DNA from: Adiantum capillus-veneris
Taxonomy: Eukaryota > Streptophyta > Polypodiopsida > Polypodiales > Pteridaceae
Length of the DNA stretch: 64,000 nucleotides
Assembly: GCA_014529385.2 (NCBI GenBank)
Contig: CM043964.1
Location: 132,411,420-132,475,419 of the forward strand
Reading direction: 5' to 3'
The notes beneath the pieces were generated by a model. It was not told the DNA's origin and searched no databases. It saw only the letters and a program-made list of their open reading frames with translations. Position numbers and translations under genes: made by a program. Below, piece by piece: positions 1-11,918 of the stretch (positions within the stretch are counted from its first letter, which is position 1; each line of letters opens with the position of its first letter).

Positions 1-2435
1 TACAGCGACATGCAATTTTTGTGCACAAGGTGCTGACAATAGAAATAACTCTTTCAGTAGATAGTACATAGACATGGCCTCACTAACAAGAAAATAATTC
101 ATGGGACAACATGAGTAGACTAAGGGAGTCGTAAAGTGGGTCATCTATTGTTGCAAACCCAAGAAAATCTAGTATGAATACTTTCTTTTGGATGTTAGGA
201 ATCATTTTCTCATGTTTGTGGAGAGATAGGATTATTTTGAGATCACTTGTGAATAAGATTCCAACTTGAGAAGAGTTGTTGCTAGTTCTAGCACTTACTA
301 TGTCTCTGGGAGTGGTTTCTTCAAGGGTACAACCTAGCTAATACACAATAACTCCATCGTGGTTGAGAGTCATAGTTTTATCCCATCATATTTGTATTTT
401 CAAGGAAATAAGCTCGCAATCTATCACCGGGTATTGAAAAAGTTCAATTTCACAAGTTGATTCCAATCACTTTTAGATACTATAAACTGTGATGGTTGTC
501 GTCAATTGCTAGGTTAAGCAGTTTACATGTAGAGTCTAACCAAGGCGTTCGACAAGGTAGATTCTAACCAAAGGGTTTGGATTGCAAAGGCAAAACCCAA
601 GGTTACCAAGGGGTTCAACAAGGTGGATTCTAACCAAAGGGTTTGGATTGCAAAGGCAACACCCAAGGTTACCAATTTATACTGCTTGATTTTCACTAAT
701 TTTTTACTTAGCGTTACTAGGCCTCTGTAGGCGGGAGATTGTTATGTGCATTTGACTATGGAAAAGTGCACGCTATGTTCAACCTTCAAGTACACAAAGG
801 ATTTGGTTTATTCCATTTTTCAATATGCTTTGCTTGCATTTTCTAAGTAGGATGTGTCATCTTGAATGCTTTCATCCATTTTTCTCATCGGAGACATGAC
901 AAGGTCATGTAGGAGCAAAGTATTTTGGGCCGTAGTGTCCAAAATACATTTTTTTATTATGCAGTTATGGACTTGCATGTAGGGTTTTCCTTTGGCACAT
1001 GTTGTCTCACAAGAGGAGCAACATGGTCTAGGAACTCAAGGACCTCGATTTAGCCAAGTGTGGAGCAATGTTTACGAGGGTCCCTCTCACTCATGTCGCT
1101 GAGTGTTTCTAGTTAACTCCACACACAAGTACCTCTCGTACTTGATGGATGTCATTTTTTCAGTCATCCTTATATGAGACATATTTCACATGAGGAGAAT
1201 ATGAGCGTGGGACCGCCTGTTATTTCAATTATATGTCATGACAGAGTCCCTAGGTGCTGGTCACAGCCATTTGTTAGACCATTTTGATCACATTGTATGT
1301 CGAATACTTTGTAAGACCTATTAAGGTTACAAGTATTATCAAACAACTTTAACGGACGATTGTTTATACACGTAGCAAAGTTATGTTCATATAAATGAAC
1401 TAGTTCATTTGGTGCCTATATGTGATGGATTTTCACATTTTATTATGGTCCAAATATGTTGACAAAATGTATTTAGTTCTTTTCCTAGGAGCCGTGTTAT
1501 GCATTGGCACGTACGGTTATGGATATGCAGGTTCGGATCTGCTCTTTGCTAAATGCATGCACACTAGTTGTTATGGGACATAATGTTTAGCAAAAGCTGA
1601 TTTGGAGCAACATGCACATTCAAGACATTATTAGCTTTTATAGAATTTTACATGCTATGTGCACTATCTCTATGACATTAATTGTAGATCTATCAATCAT
1701 CAATAGATTTCATGGCTTGGCTTGGGTGCTTGTATATCATATCACTATAGTTAACCAAGATGGTTGTTCCTAAAAAAATTGACTAACCAATCTTAACGCA
1801 AGGTATTGTGATCCCTGTTTACCAATCATTTTGGAGGATTGTCTATGACGGTGGGAAAACGTACCTCAATACTATCAACTATCCAGAGAAGATAGGCTAT
1901 TTACAAGTGTTAATCTTGTGCTAAAGGATATGCTAAGTGCGTACGTCGGCACAATGCAACCCAATTAGAAATATTATCTCTCTACTTGGAGTTTACTTTC
2001 CATGAGACAAAGCAGGTTATGACTAAGTTTAGCCTCTTCTTGTTTAAATCAGAGGTTTTGAACCTTGAACACCGGTTACGATGGGGTTTTTTACTGATGA
2101 AGATTGATAACAAGTCAAGGATTTATACTTTGTTGATGAGTTATGTCAGCCATGTACTTTCATGGAAAGTGAAAAGAGGTACTCTTTTGGGTACATCTTA
2201 GTTGTGATAACTCGTTTAGCATAAGTGAGTTTTAAATGGAGTCTATACGCTATGTTGGTTATGGTCCGATTACATAAGACGTTGGCAAAGGAACAACAAT
2301 GTGGAAAATCAAGATGCTCTTCTTGATTTCATTAAACCTCCTTAATTGTACTACAATCAAAAGGAAAATTGGATCCATGAGGGATGCCACTAATTGTGTT
2401 CTTTATGACATTATCACCACTTTTGTTTTCAAGGA
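1..2435. other. Gene-free decayed repeat DNA
   Basis: I see no supportable gene here. Short open frames exist (for example 1986-2201, +) but none shows a recognisable motif. The stretch is AT-rich and broken by stops in all frames. It includes a 66-bp tandem duplication (541-672). It probably represents old transposon sequence upstream of the chromovirus-like 3' end at 2.44 kb, but that is inference from position only. Confidence 0.5.
541..672. repeat. Tandem duplication, 2 x 66 bp
   Basis: Two adjacent 66-bp units (541-606 and 607-672) differ at only about four positions. Both carry the segment beginning gattctaaccaaagggtttg and end in caaggttac. No coding role is visible. Confidence 0.85.
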
Positions 2436-2650
2436 CGAAAACCCTTCTCCAAGGGGGGAGTAATGTAAGGCCAAGGGTAACCCAGGGGGTCATGAACCTA
2501 GGCCAAGGGCTTGGACGGCTTGGATGTGGAATGGGAATCTATACTAGGCTAGGGCTAATAGCCACAATTCCTATATATAGGGTGGTAGGGAGGTGGATCT
2601 TTCAAGACAATTTCCTGGGTCTTTACATGAGTAGGGAGGGTGCTCACATC
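2433..2650 (+). mobile_element. Chromovirus-like 3' end: PPT and LTR start
   Basis: A polypurine tract (around 2448-2461, core aaggggggag) follows an open stretch reading like the acidic C-terminal end of a Ty3/gypsy polyprotein. It is followed directly by a TG-starting sequence (tgtaaggcc at 2464). That order is typical of the 3' end of chromovirus-type Ty3/gypsy elements, whose LTRs commonly begin TGTAA. A TATA-like ctatatatagg lies near 2571. The LTR end is not certain; gctcaca near 2647 is a candidate. No matching 5' partner is seen, so this is a truncated remnant. Confidence 0.5.
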
Positions 2651-4837
2651 AAGTAAATAAACCATTCATGATGCTTATCGAGCCATGCCTTCCTCCATCC
2701 GAGTTGTCGATCACTAGAGTGAGCTTCGGTCATCTCTTGCTCTATGGCTGCCTTATGGCCAAGGTATTTGTATATGATCAATGGGAGTGGGAGGGATCTG
2801 GTATACCATTCTTCATTGATCTTTGTCGGTTTTAGTAGTTGTATATTGGTCAAATGTAGATTCTTACCTCCCATTCCATTGCCCTTTTCCAATGCACCTC
2901 TTTTTTTGTGGTAATCTGTTCATGCAACTCATTGATTGTTGTATCTGTCAATCTATGGGTCTTTTCCACAAGTGTCTCTTGAATTGTAGATTCCTTTGTG
3001 CCTCCCATTCTGGTCCTTGGAGTAGTGCTTGTCTCTGGCACATCTTGACCTATCTCCATCTCTGTTTGCTGATTTTGTGTGCTTTTTTCACGTTGTGATT
3101 TAGATGTGTTTGTTACCTTTTCATTTGACAATGAGCGTGCTGTCTCCCTTTGTTGATTTTTTGGTTGTCTCTTAGGTTCCCTTTTTGTATTTTCATCATC
3201 TTCATGATCATCAATTTGGTATCAGATCCTCGTCCTCCTTTTTCAAACATTCATTCTTTCTTTGTAGATCATCCTCACAAGCCATGGTTGCCATTGTGCC
3301 ATCTTGTCTCATGCACTCCTATATCCTAACAGCTTTTTCTAGGTGTCTAATTCGCTATTCAACACCTGAGAAAGTAGCACTTGTATCTGAGAGTCGTGCA
3401 AGTTTGGGGTTGGTCTTGATTCTCTCAACTATGTTCCTTTGAGCCGGTAACTCTTTTTCTATGCTTTCTAATTACACTCTTTGCAATTATAACTTGCCTT
3501 CCAGCGTGTTTGAATGCTCATCAATATCCTTGATCACTGCTTCCAGATCAATAATTATACTTTCATGTAGACCGATTGACATGTGTGCTTCTGTTAGAGC
3601 ATGTTGGGCTCTTGTCAATTCCTACTATTGAGGGATCATCTATCTTTGGAGAGCTTCTACTTCTTGTCGAGCTATTTGATTTTCTACCATGCCCTCTTCA
3701 TGCTCATTTTTTAATGTGTGTGGCTCAGTATAGGCTTTTGTTAGATCAATTTGTAGGGCTAAGATTGTGTTTTCATCCTATTTGTTCTCTTGCAATGCTA
3801 CATTATACATATATGTATAATGTAGCATACATATTTGTAGGGCTAAGATTGTGTTTTCATCCTATTTGTTCTCTTGCAATGCTACATTATACATAGATGT
3901 AGCAAGCCATTGCAGTGCTTGATAATAGGATTCTATCATACTCCATTGCCTAGCTGAAGTACTCAATATAGGTATAGGCCTTTGGATTTCTTCTTACACT
4001 ATCAAGGGATTTTGAGGCCTAGGAAACTATTATAATCATTGGGCCCCTCATGTGCCTGTGAGGCCTTTGGCAGAGATATCTCTTCCTAAGCTACTCACTG
4101 CTCTATATCACCAAAAGAACGTTCACTTGTTTAGGAGTGTGAATTCTTTGATGTGTTGTTGGACTATGTTATCCTTTCTGTGGCTTTAGCGGTTTTGGCC
4201 TTTTTGGCGTCTCTTTCTCCATTTAAGCATAAAATTCTTCCAGTTCTTTCGCCGTTATGTGTGGGACCATGGTGTTCTTTGTTTGCACTTTCCTGGGAAC
4301 CCATTTCTTTGCAAAATCACCCTTATCCACTTGTCTCTTCTTTAAATTTTTAGCTAGTCTTTTAGCCCTAGCTTTCTTATGAGCTTTGTCTTCCTTAGCC
4401 GATCTTTCAGTTGTCATCGGCTTCTTGCCCTTCTTGATTGTAGGCTCTTCTTTTGTCGATTCTAAAGCTTGCAATTTCCTTTGAGTTGTAGTTTGAGTAG
4501 ACATTAACTTTGCAATCTCTTCATCACTTCCCTCTTCCTGGTATTCGATCCAGGTGTTTTGATTAGACGCTTCATGTAGTTTCTAGGCCGCTCCAATAGC
4601 CTGATATGCAATTCTTGTAAGTATTTTTGGAGCGTCAAGATATGTTAGCTTTGCATGATTTTTCTTCTTGGTCAGGAGCTCCAAGATATACTGGGCATGA
4701 TTAATCATCACTATTTGTGTTTGTTGGTAGGCCCATGTATATGTTGTAGCCAGCGCATGATTTGAGTGTTGTGTAGCATCTTGGCCTTTTGCCTTCAAAA
4801 CAAAAAATTTGCATGAACACTCGAGTAGGTAGCTCAA
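2644..4837 (-). pseudogene. Decayed charged accessory ORF fragments
   Basis: A series of - strand open fragments (4837-4583, 4504-4223, 3131-2850, 2892-2644) is rich in Lys, Glu, Gln and Thr, with coiled-coil-like composition. They follow the 223-aa ORF at 4875-5546 in the same direction and lie downstream of the broken integrase at 7.4-8.5 kb. One fragment contains a WVPR motif resembling the WVPK motifs in the - strand ORFs at 33.8-34.5 kb. I infer remains of an accessory ORF of a Ty3/gypsy element, as found after integrase in Athila/Tat relatives. No named domain is recognised and function is unknown. Confidence 0.35.
3749..3897. repeat. Direct duplication with palindromic spacer
   Basis: A ~65-bp segment (3749-3813) recurs at 3833-3897, a period of 84 bp, almost unchanged. 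Between and overlapping them lies a perfect 32-bp palindrome at 3796-3827 whose left arm is tgctacattatacata. Confidence 0.85.
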
Positions 4838-4874
4838 ATTCTTGGCATGTCATGTTGGAAAAAGTAGCCGCTAC

Positions 4875-5546
4875 TCATTTCCTAACAAAGACTTCCGCTT
4901 CTAGTTCCTTTTTGCCCTTCATGGGAGCACCTTCATATGACAAGTGTAATGCCTCAGCTATCATCCGTGTGGTGATTAACACTTGAACTTTATCATTCTC
5001 CAATGTGGTAAATTCAATAGTCCCATCGTCTTTAATGCTTGTATATAGCTCATGATCTGTCTGAATGTCCATGCAACATGGCATCAACTGGAAGAAGTTG
5101 AGCAGGTCGGCCTTCTCCAAAGATTCTTCTATTGGCAACCTTCTGGTGAGATTGTAGGCTTCCCTCGATATCATGGGTAGAACAACCATATTGTTCTCCT
5201 TGTCTTTGTAGACAGCTTCGTAGATGACAACACCTTCCAACTCTAGTCTCTCTCTTTCAATGCATGTTGATGACTCTTTAAGGGGGTCCTTGAGAATGGT
5301 GAACTTCGATAATTGCTCCGAGTTTTTCTTGTTGTGGCTCCACTTCGTAGGGTTGCCCTTGGTGTCAGACCCCATAAATTTATCGCATTTTATTGAACTA
5401 TCAGAGCTAAATTTGCCATATTTATGTCTCCATTCATCTACTGGACTTGCTAGTTCCCAGTCTTGTTTAAAATTTCTATATGAACCATGTTGAATTAAAA
5501 ACAAATGAAATACATTTCCTTTCATGCAAGGCAAAGAAAAAAACAT
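4875..5546 (-). CDS. 223-aa ORF of unknown function
   Basis: This is the longest - strand ORF in the left 9 kb. The product is charged, with no signal peptide or membrane segment visible. Its C-terminal part (motifs ITTRMIAEALHLSYEG and KKELEAEVF) has the helical, charged character of plant retrotransposon accessory proteins. It lies in the same orientation as, and downstream of, the integrase remnant at 7356-8450, and upstream of further decayed charged ORFs. It could be part of an accessory ORF of that element. I do not recognise a family, and the ORF could be an accidental survivor. Confidence 0.35.
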   Translation of the reverse strand: MFFSLPCMKGNVFHLFLIQHGSYRNFKQDWELASPVDEWRHKYGKFSSDSSIKCDKFMGSDTKGNPTKWSHNKKNSEQLSKFTILKDPLKESSTCIERERLELEGVVIYEAVYKDKENNMVVLPMISREAYNLTRRLPIEESLEKADLLNFFQLMPCCMDIQTDHELYTSIKDDGTIEFTTLENDKVQVLITTRMIAEALHLSYEGAPMKGKKELEAEVFVRK

Positions 5547-5559
5547 GTTTGTTTTTCTG

Positions 5560-7350
5560 ATCTATTATGGATAGCAAGGTTTTTTGGATTGTGACTTCAT
5601 GCACTTGACGTATACTATAGGCTCTGGTACAAAAGTGATGAAAAGTGGATGAATGGTTTAACTAGAAACTAAGATTTTAGTATCAATTGCGGGTCCTTTG
5701 GGCTTTAGTCACAAGATCTATGAGTCTTTGGGGTTTTGACCTCAAAAAGGTGGTCTACAAGCTCTTGCCAAAAAGGCTATCATTTGAAAACCTAGTTTGG
5801 CTTGTGATTGAACTCTATGAGAAAAAAACGTGTTTTTTTCTACAACTTTGGAATTTCAGCTCTTATGGACTTCATGGATTGTGGGCATGTTTCCCATGAT
5901 GCAAAAAGGATGTTGAACCACCTGTACCTTGAACGTGGCACTTCATGCAAGATTTAGGAAATTTCAAACTCTCTGCTAGGTGCAAATTCAAAGTATGGAA
6001 AAAATAGAAACCCAATGCATGTGAATCTTCTTGGACAACAACTTCCAATGTGATGAACAACTTGGTTACCAATAAAATTTACCGTTCTGCTAGATCCCCC
6101 CTCCTAGTTGGAGTTCTCTTGAATGATAGTGAGTTTTTAGGGTTGTGATGTGCATGGGCATCAAAGAAGTGTTTATGCAAGGCCTTGCAATGTGGTCCTA
6201 TGGATGCATACTCAATCACTGCATAGAAAAATGAATGTTGTGCGAGAGGTGGGACTTAAGCAAAGTGCTTAAGGGAATTCAACGGCAAGGTTTACTGTTT
6301 CTATGTTAATGAGTGCATGTAACAAGCATTGTAATACTTCCACGCGCTTTTGAATCGATGAAGGTTGTAACCGCTTCTTGGCCTGAATTTGTGTCAACAA
6401 TTTAGGATGCCATACAATTATTGTGGTTTCTAAATTAAAAGTGTTGTGGTGTCTTTGAAATTGTTCCATGGATTGTTGTCTCCATTGAATGCATTGGGCT
6501 TTTTTGTTTTGGAATTCACAATCTGTATGCAAATTTTTGAGCGGTAACAAGTTTCTTAGGTAACAATACCTGTTTGTATTTGACTACTTGTGGTTTTCAA
6601 ACCTTGTAGTATGGATGACAGGTGGTGGTGGATCGAGCTTTGCTATCCATATTTTCTTTGTAGATGTGGGTGAATACAGTGGCTGAATTTTTCTTTGTTA
6701 AGATAAACTCTGCATTGGGATTTTAACACCCAAATGAAGCTTGCATCAATTCTCGGTGTATCCTTAGGTATCCAACTCTATTAATGCTTGGAGTTGTTTG
6801 GGTTCAAACTTGGTTTGTGACCTTTTTGGTTACCAAATTTTCTTGGGATAATTGACTTGAGTGAGTTCTTTGAGTCTGCACTTGTTGACTCAAAGACTTG
6901 TACTGAAGGGAGTGGATCAATTGCAAATGCACAGTTATGGTTGTGAGTAGAAGCAGGTGGCATGACATTTGCAATGTTTTGTTGTGCTTCTATTGCATTG
7001 AAGCTAATTTATTGACTCTTTGCTTATTTTTTCTTTGTCCTTGAAGGGATACCTTGTATCTTCCATGGAAGCAAATGTGACTGTCGTACTCGATGTTCTG
7101 CTATAAACTACACTTGGTATTCCACCCAATGTATATACTCCTTGTATTTGTGTTGCCATGGGGTATCCAATATTAGCTAATTATAAAGGGAGTCAAGAGG
7201 TAGTACAAAGAAGTTATGGGGACATGGTAATCCTTTGATGTATAGCATGAGCTCCATGTAACCTGGGGCAATACTGACAGTCCTATTGAATCATGTGAGT
7301 ATCCTTTTCAATGGTTGTAGGACCAACTCGGGATGCATATCTCAACTAAT
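5560..7350. other. No gene seen
   Basis: Only short, motif-free open frames are present (for example 6550-6269 and 6963-6781, both - strand). The stretch sits between the broken integrase and the 223-aa accessory ORF and is probably degraded 3' sequence of the same retroelement. Confidence 0.4.
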
Positions 7351-7355
7351 TGTTT

Positions 7356-8450
7356 TCAATGTGCACCAAAATCTAGGAGCACATGAATAGGTGACATGTT
7401 GGCTCTAAGCTCTGTAGAAATGTAAGGATCTATTTGTTTTCGCTTTGCGGCTTGTTCTTTTGCTTTGTGTTGTGCTTGTTGAACAACTTTGTCATGCTTG
7501 TACTTCCTATTTTTAGTTGCAAGTTCCCTTTCAAGCATCTCTTGAGATAATGGCAAGTGATATTCTTTAAATCTACAACCACTAAACCAATTGGGCATTT
7601 CCTGTCCATCCAATGTAGCAAGTTTTATGGCTCCACTTGGTGATATAGAATGAGTCACAAATGGTTTTCTCAATTTCTTTGTCTTTTGTTTAAGAGTATA
7701 AACAAACACATAATCTCCTTGTGCAAAGTCTTTAGACTTCACATGCTTGTCATGAAACTCTTTCATGCGTCACTTCTGAGCATATATTGCTACTACTGCT
7801 CTTACTCTAGTCTTGTCCAACTTTTCTAAGTCATCCAAACGATTAGACCATTCATGTCTAGTCCAATCAATTTTTTTTTCTACTCATTGTAAAGTTGGAA
7901 TAAAAAACTCTATGGGTAAAATAACATTGAGCCCAAACACCATGTTTTAAGGTGTCATCCTTAAGGCACTTTTGTATGCAGCTCTATAGGCCCAAACTGC
8001 AGAGTGCAACTTTTGATCCCAATCTCATCTATTTTCAATCACAATCTTGGTTAAAATTGTGCATAGAACTTTGTTGGTACTTTAGGATTGACCATTAATT
8101 TGTGTGTGATAAGAAAGTGACTTTCTACGTATGACCATGAGCTCATAAGTAATTACTTGACGAATTCATTGACAAAATGAGTCCCTCTATCACTAATAAT
8201 TTCAATATAAGCCATACCATGTATATACGTTTTCATACAAGAAGTGTGTTTTGGTTCTCGCATCATTCTTTTGTGTAGCTTTTTCCTCAACCCACTTGAT
8301 TAGGTAATCTCTGGCTACTATAATCTATTTTGCATGAGTCATGTAAGCTGATGGTGCTATGGGACCTACAAAGTTCGACCCCCACTTGGCAAACGTTCAT
8401 GCTCCCACCATTGGTCTCATAGACATTTCATCCTTTGACCCAGTTCTATT
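7356..8450 (-). pseudogene. Ty3/gypsy integrase remnant
   Basis: Read on the - strand from about 8450, the sequence shows integrase core motifs in order: FVGPIAP followed by VARDYLIKWVE, then SDRGTHFVNEF (second catalytic Asp region), then a degenerate INGQ segment and AVWAYRAAYKSALRMTP. The last open piece (7766-7356, 136 aa) carries the C-terminal GD-V and LDGQEMPNWFSG-type region that binds DNA in Ty3/gypsy integrases. Several stops and frameshifts interrupt it, including one just after the second Asp region. No chromodomain is visible. RT and RNase H of this element were not found upstream (8.5-9 kb), so it is truncated at that side. Confidence 0.75.
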
Positions 8451-8459
8451 TCTATAGTC

Positions 8460-10031
8460 TCAGGGAGTTGCCTATTAAGTTTGGAGCCAATCATAGTTGT
8501 TTTGCTTGAAGACTTGCATGTGATTGTGTAAGAGGATTGAAGGATAGAATCGGAGATTCCTGTAGTTAGAACGCACATCGAGTGTCAAAGTGGAGTGTGC
8601 TATGTTCAGACAAGATATTGACAATCTTTTAGCATGGCTCCATGCCCTATTTGAGTCTTTTGCTTCCCAAGATTGACATTTTATCTTGATTCAGATAGGA
8701 TAGAAAAGATGATCAGGGTTTTTGTGGTCTTTGTGTTGTGTGATTCTTGAGTACAACAGCCTTAGATAGTTAGGATAAATTTTTTAGATAGGTTTGGAGC
8801 TTAATGCAAGACTTCATTGACGGATAGAGTGGTAAAGCTTGCACTAGGCAAGAAAAATGCAAGAAAATGGAAAAAAATTAGAGTTTAGTTAGGGAGCTAT
8901 TTGTAGAGCATCTTGAACCTCTTTTTAGTTGATTTCTTTTGTTTTAGAAGTAGGGTAAGTAGAAAAGTCTGATAAATGCTCTCAACATCTAATTGGATCT
9001 TCATATTATGAAAGAATCTTTTGCCAAAAGTAGTGAAAGCTCAAAGAGGGATAGTGCATCCAAGATAGTGGGTGATACAAGCATGAATTGCATGAACATG
9101 AGTGTGTGAGAATGCACATCCATATCCAAAATTCTCAAAAAGCCATTAATCAACATTTGTGAGAGAAAATAGCGATTTTCTTCTGCAAGTGATGCTTGAA
9201 GACAAATTTGTGCATGATAATTCATTAGTGGGTTTAGCAAGTGTGTTTAAGTACATGAGTGAATGCTGGATGCAAGTTGACCAACAAAATTATAAAAAAT
9301 CCAGTGAGGAGAGTGTCATGAAGACTAACTACTTATTGACACGTACCTACAAGGCCAGAACAAGCTATAGGCTATTAGTAGAGACTATGGATCTAGAAAA
9401 AGGTGTAATAGTGCACTCTGAAAAACTTCCTAGAAAAATTGTGATTTTCTCTCTTTTTTCAGATCTGGAGCTTAGAAGTTTGCAAGGCTGGGGTCAGGCA
9501 ATCACCTTGACTTAAGAAGACCATTCATCAAGTCCGAAGTGAATTTGGGCATCGCAAGTGAGTGTAGAGGCAAAATTTGTCCCTTAGACTAGAAAAAAGT
9601 GTGTTTAAGAACTTATCACTCTTTAATCTCTTGACTTCCTATTGTGTGTTTGATTATGGTGTTGTGTACATGATTATAGTAGTGTGTAGATTATGATTCA
9701 TGCATATATCACTCTAATCATAACCCCATGGGCCATGAGCTTGAGTGAGCTCGTGTTTAGAATGTCCCTACAAGGATTAGTAGGAAATGCAATGAAAAGC
9801 ATTGCGTGATTAGCATAAGGGCTAACGTGTATGTGACCACAAATCCCTTTACTTAGTTCTCTCTTATTCCTATTCTAGATGGCCTCTCATGATGTCCCCA
9901 CTATTTCTTAACTCATTGCTCTCTCACACACTCACCCATGTGTGATGCTTCCATGTCCTAGCTAGGTCGTTACCACCTTTGGATTGATAATTTTGTTGAT
10001 TCATTGGAGCTATGCTAAAAGGGAGCCAACA
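8460..10031 (+). mobile_element. Probable Athila-like 5' LTR (left end unclear)
   Basis: The right edge is defined by ...agccaaca at 10031 immediately before an Athila-type primer-binding site. The left edge cannot be fixed by eye. A 118-aa open frame (9159-9515, +) lies within and has no recognised motif. Much of the region is AT-rich without coding potential. The LTR assignment rests on the adjacent primer-binding site only. Confidence 0.4.
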
Positions 10032-10033
10032 TT

Positions 10034-10051
10034 TGGTGCCATTTTTGAGGA
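10034..10051 (+). promoter_or_regulatory. Athila-type primer-binding site
   Basis: The sequence tggtgccatttttgagga follows an LTR-like CA end with a two-base spacer. It is a mutated match to the TGGCGCCGTTGCCGGGGA-type site used by Athila-class elements. The mismatches fit an old copy. Confidence 0.55.
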
Positions 10052-11097
10052 TGGTAGCTTAAGCTAGAGGATAATTTTTTGAGTAAGAATCAGTAGGTTT
10101 AGGTTTAGAAATTCCCTATTTTGCTCTAACTAATAATTAATTTGTTACTAAGTAGATAAAAATTTGAGCGCTAGATATGTGTGAATGCTTAATTAGAGGC
10201 TTGCTTATCACCCTCTTGAAAAAAATTTGCAAAAAATTCATGTAGATCTGAGTGATTTTGAGTGTGTAATTAAGGGATTTTCAAAAATTATTTGCTCTAA
10301 TTACTCAATAATTACATGTGCTTTTAATGTTGCGCATAGATAAATCAAGCATTGGATGTGTACCCGTCAATCATATGTGTTTAATTTCCATGGATTTGAT
10401 GCTACCTATTAGTCTTTGGTGATTGGTTTTGTGGTGAAGCGGTTGCTAAGTACACACACATGTGTGTAGGCACCAATTGAAGTGGGAAATCAATACAATT
10501 TTTGATGCAATTGTGAGTGCATTAACCCATTCATTTTCTTCTTTATGTGTAGGTTTTCTTTGAAGATTAGGTGCAATTTTAAGTGCATTAGTGTGTGTCT
10601 ATGTGTAAGCAAAGTGCACACATTTGGCATGGCAATTTTAGTGCCAATGAATTGATGTGAAACAATTGGATGTTTATGTTTATTGACTTGCATATGGTAT
10701 ATGGTTTTGAGCATTCAATTCGCATCAAAATACCGTCCAAATTTGTTAGAATTGTGTGTGTAAACTTGTTAAGTGATTGTGCTTAATATGTATGTTTACA
10801 CCCTTAAATTGATTTGTATGTGTGAAATGATATGCACAATGAATTGATTTGATATGCTGTTTTGATAATGTGTTTTACTAACGTAAAGAATTTTTTAATT
10901 AAACCCCTAATTAGACTAAATTTTGGGTCAAAATTAGGTGAAAAACAATACAAACGGTCCAAAACTTTAGCTCATTGATGAATGATTGATTGTTGAAAAG
11001 TGTAATTGCATTGCTAAGTGCTACATTTTGATTTAAATTGGCTACACAAATTTTGGTAATTTTTTGCTTAGAATTACTTAACATTTTTAATAAAAAA
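10052..11097 (+). other. Athila-like untranslated leader
   Basis: An AT-rich stretch of about 1 kb without a convincing ORF follows the primer-binding site, as in the long leaders of Athila elements. It stops abruptly at an A-run (11091-11100), where sequence identical to the Tat-like element's B1 ORF begins. Confidence 0.5.
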
Positions 11098-11098
11098 A

Positions 11099-11364
11099 AA
11101 TTTGGCGTTTGGCGAGTGCATTTCACCATTGAGGAAGACTCTTCAGGAAACTTGCGGCCAGAGTTCATGCTTCATAGACTCACATTTGGTGAATTTTTCC
11201 CTCATTTGCGTTTTATTAATAGTCTTCCTTTCGCTTTCAACAAAGGAGATAGGGAGCTATCCAGAGCTTGTCTTAATAAAGAGAGCATAGAGAAGATTGC
11301 AAATTTGTATAAATTCTCATCCTTCTCTACCTTCTATGACACTTTGTTCATAGAGACATTGTAA
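11099..11364 (+). pseudogene. ORF B1, copy 1, N-terminally truncated
   Basis: The C-terminal ~88 codons of leader ORF B1 (starting FGVWRVHFTIEED) match copy 2 at 20730-20995. The first half is replaced by unrelated AT-rich Athila-like leader, though the frame stays open upstream to 11038 by chance. The last residues and the GTAAAT after them are identical to copy 2, so the putative intron border is kept. Function unknown. Confidence 0.7.
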
Positions 11365-11418
11365 ATCTCTTTATGCTTTTGAATGATTTAACCATAATCC
11401 TAAGGAGTTTTTGTCCAG
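11361..11418 (+). other. Putative 58-nt intron between B1 and B2 (copy 1)
   Basis: It begins GTAAATCTC and ends TTTTTGTCCAG before G, giving good plant-like donor and acceptor sites. Removal deletes the B1 stop and links B1 to B2 in frame. It is the same as copy 2 (20992-21049). At 58 nt it is short for a plant intron, so this is a prediction. Confidence 0.5.
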
Positions 11419-11869
11419 GAATTTTGTAGCACAAGTGGAGTCTTTAAATCTTGCAAACTTGATTGGACTTGATGAGGATGTTCTTTATGAAATTGTGAGA
11501 AGGTTGCCTCACTCCGACTGTGTGGAACTCGAAGGAAAGGAGCTCCTAGTCAATTGCTACTTTCTCACGGCCTTCGACGAGCATGAAGATCTAGTTTTTA
11601 TACAAACCGCCTGTGCGTTGGGAATTGTAGAGCAAGTGCAATTTATCACTTGGGACGTGGTTGCTCTTTTGGATCCAGAAAATGAAGTTCTAGAGATTTC
11701 TGTTTATCGCCTTAGCTTTGAAGAATTTCAACCCTTCTTAGAGATCATCAATACTCTACCTTTTTGTTTTGATCAAACAAATCGAGACCTTATTGAAGCT
11801 TGGATAGCTGAAGAAGAAAACCTAGAGTGGTATTTTCTTACTTCTTCATTTGCAGGCGAGTGGTTCTAA
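11419..11869 (+). CDS. ORF B2, copy 1 (leader protein, unknown)
   Basis: This ORF between the leader and gag is open back to 11388 but contains no ATG, so it must be translated from a non-AUG start or from a spliced B1-B2 mRNA. It is paralogous to B1: the shared pattern includes VRRLPH, an ED..FIQ..CAL..V..V.F..W core and RL.F.EF.P.L..IN.LPF.F. It has no recognised domain, signal peptide or zinc motif. It differs from copy 2 by very few residues (I/L and E/K changes near the C terminus). It ends about 50 nt before the gag ATG. Upstream-of-gag ORFs of unknown role are known in Ogre-type elements; whether this is homologous cannot be judged here. Confidence 0.6.
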
Positions 11870-11918
11870 ATCTCTATTGTATCCCTTATCGTAACTCATG
11901 TTGTAATCTTTCATAATA

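Noticed and set aside
2384-2656. 90-aa + strand ORF
   Set aside because: It spans a polypurine tract and LTR start, so only its first residues could be the end of a retroelement polyprotein.
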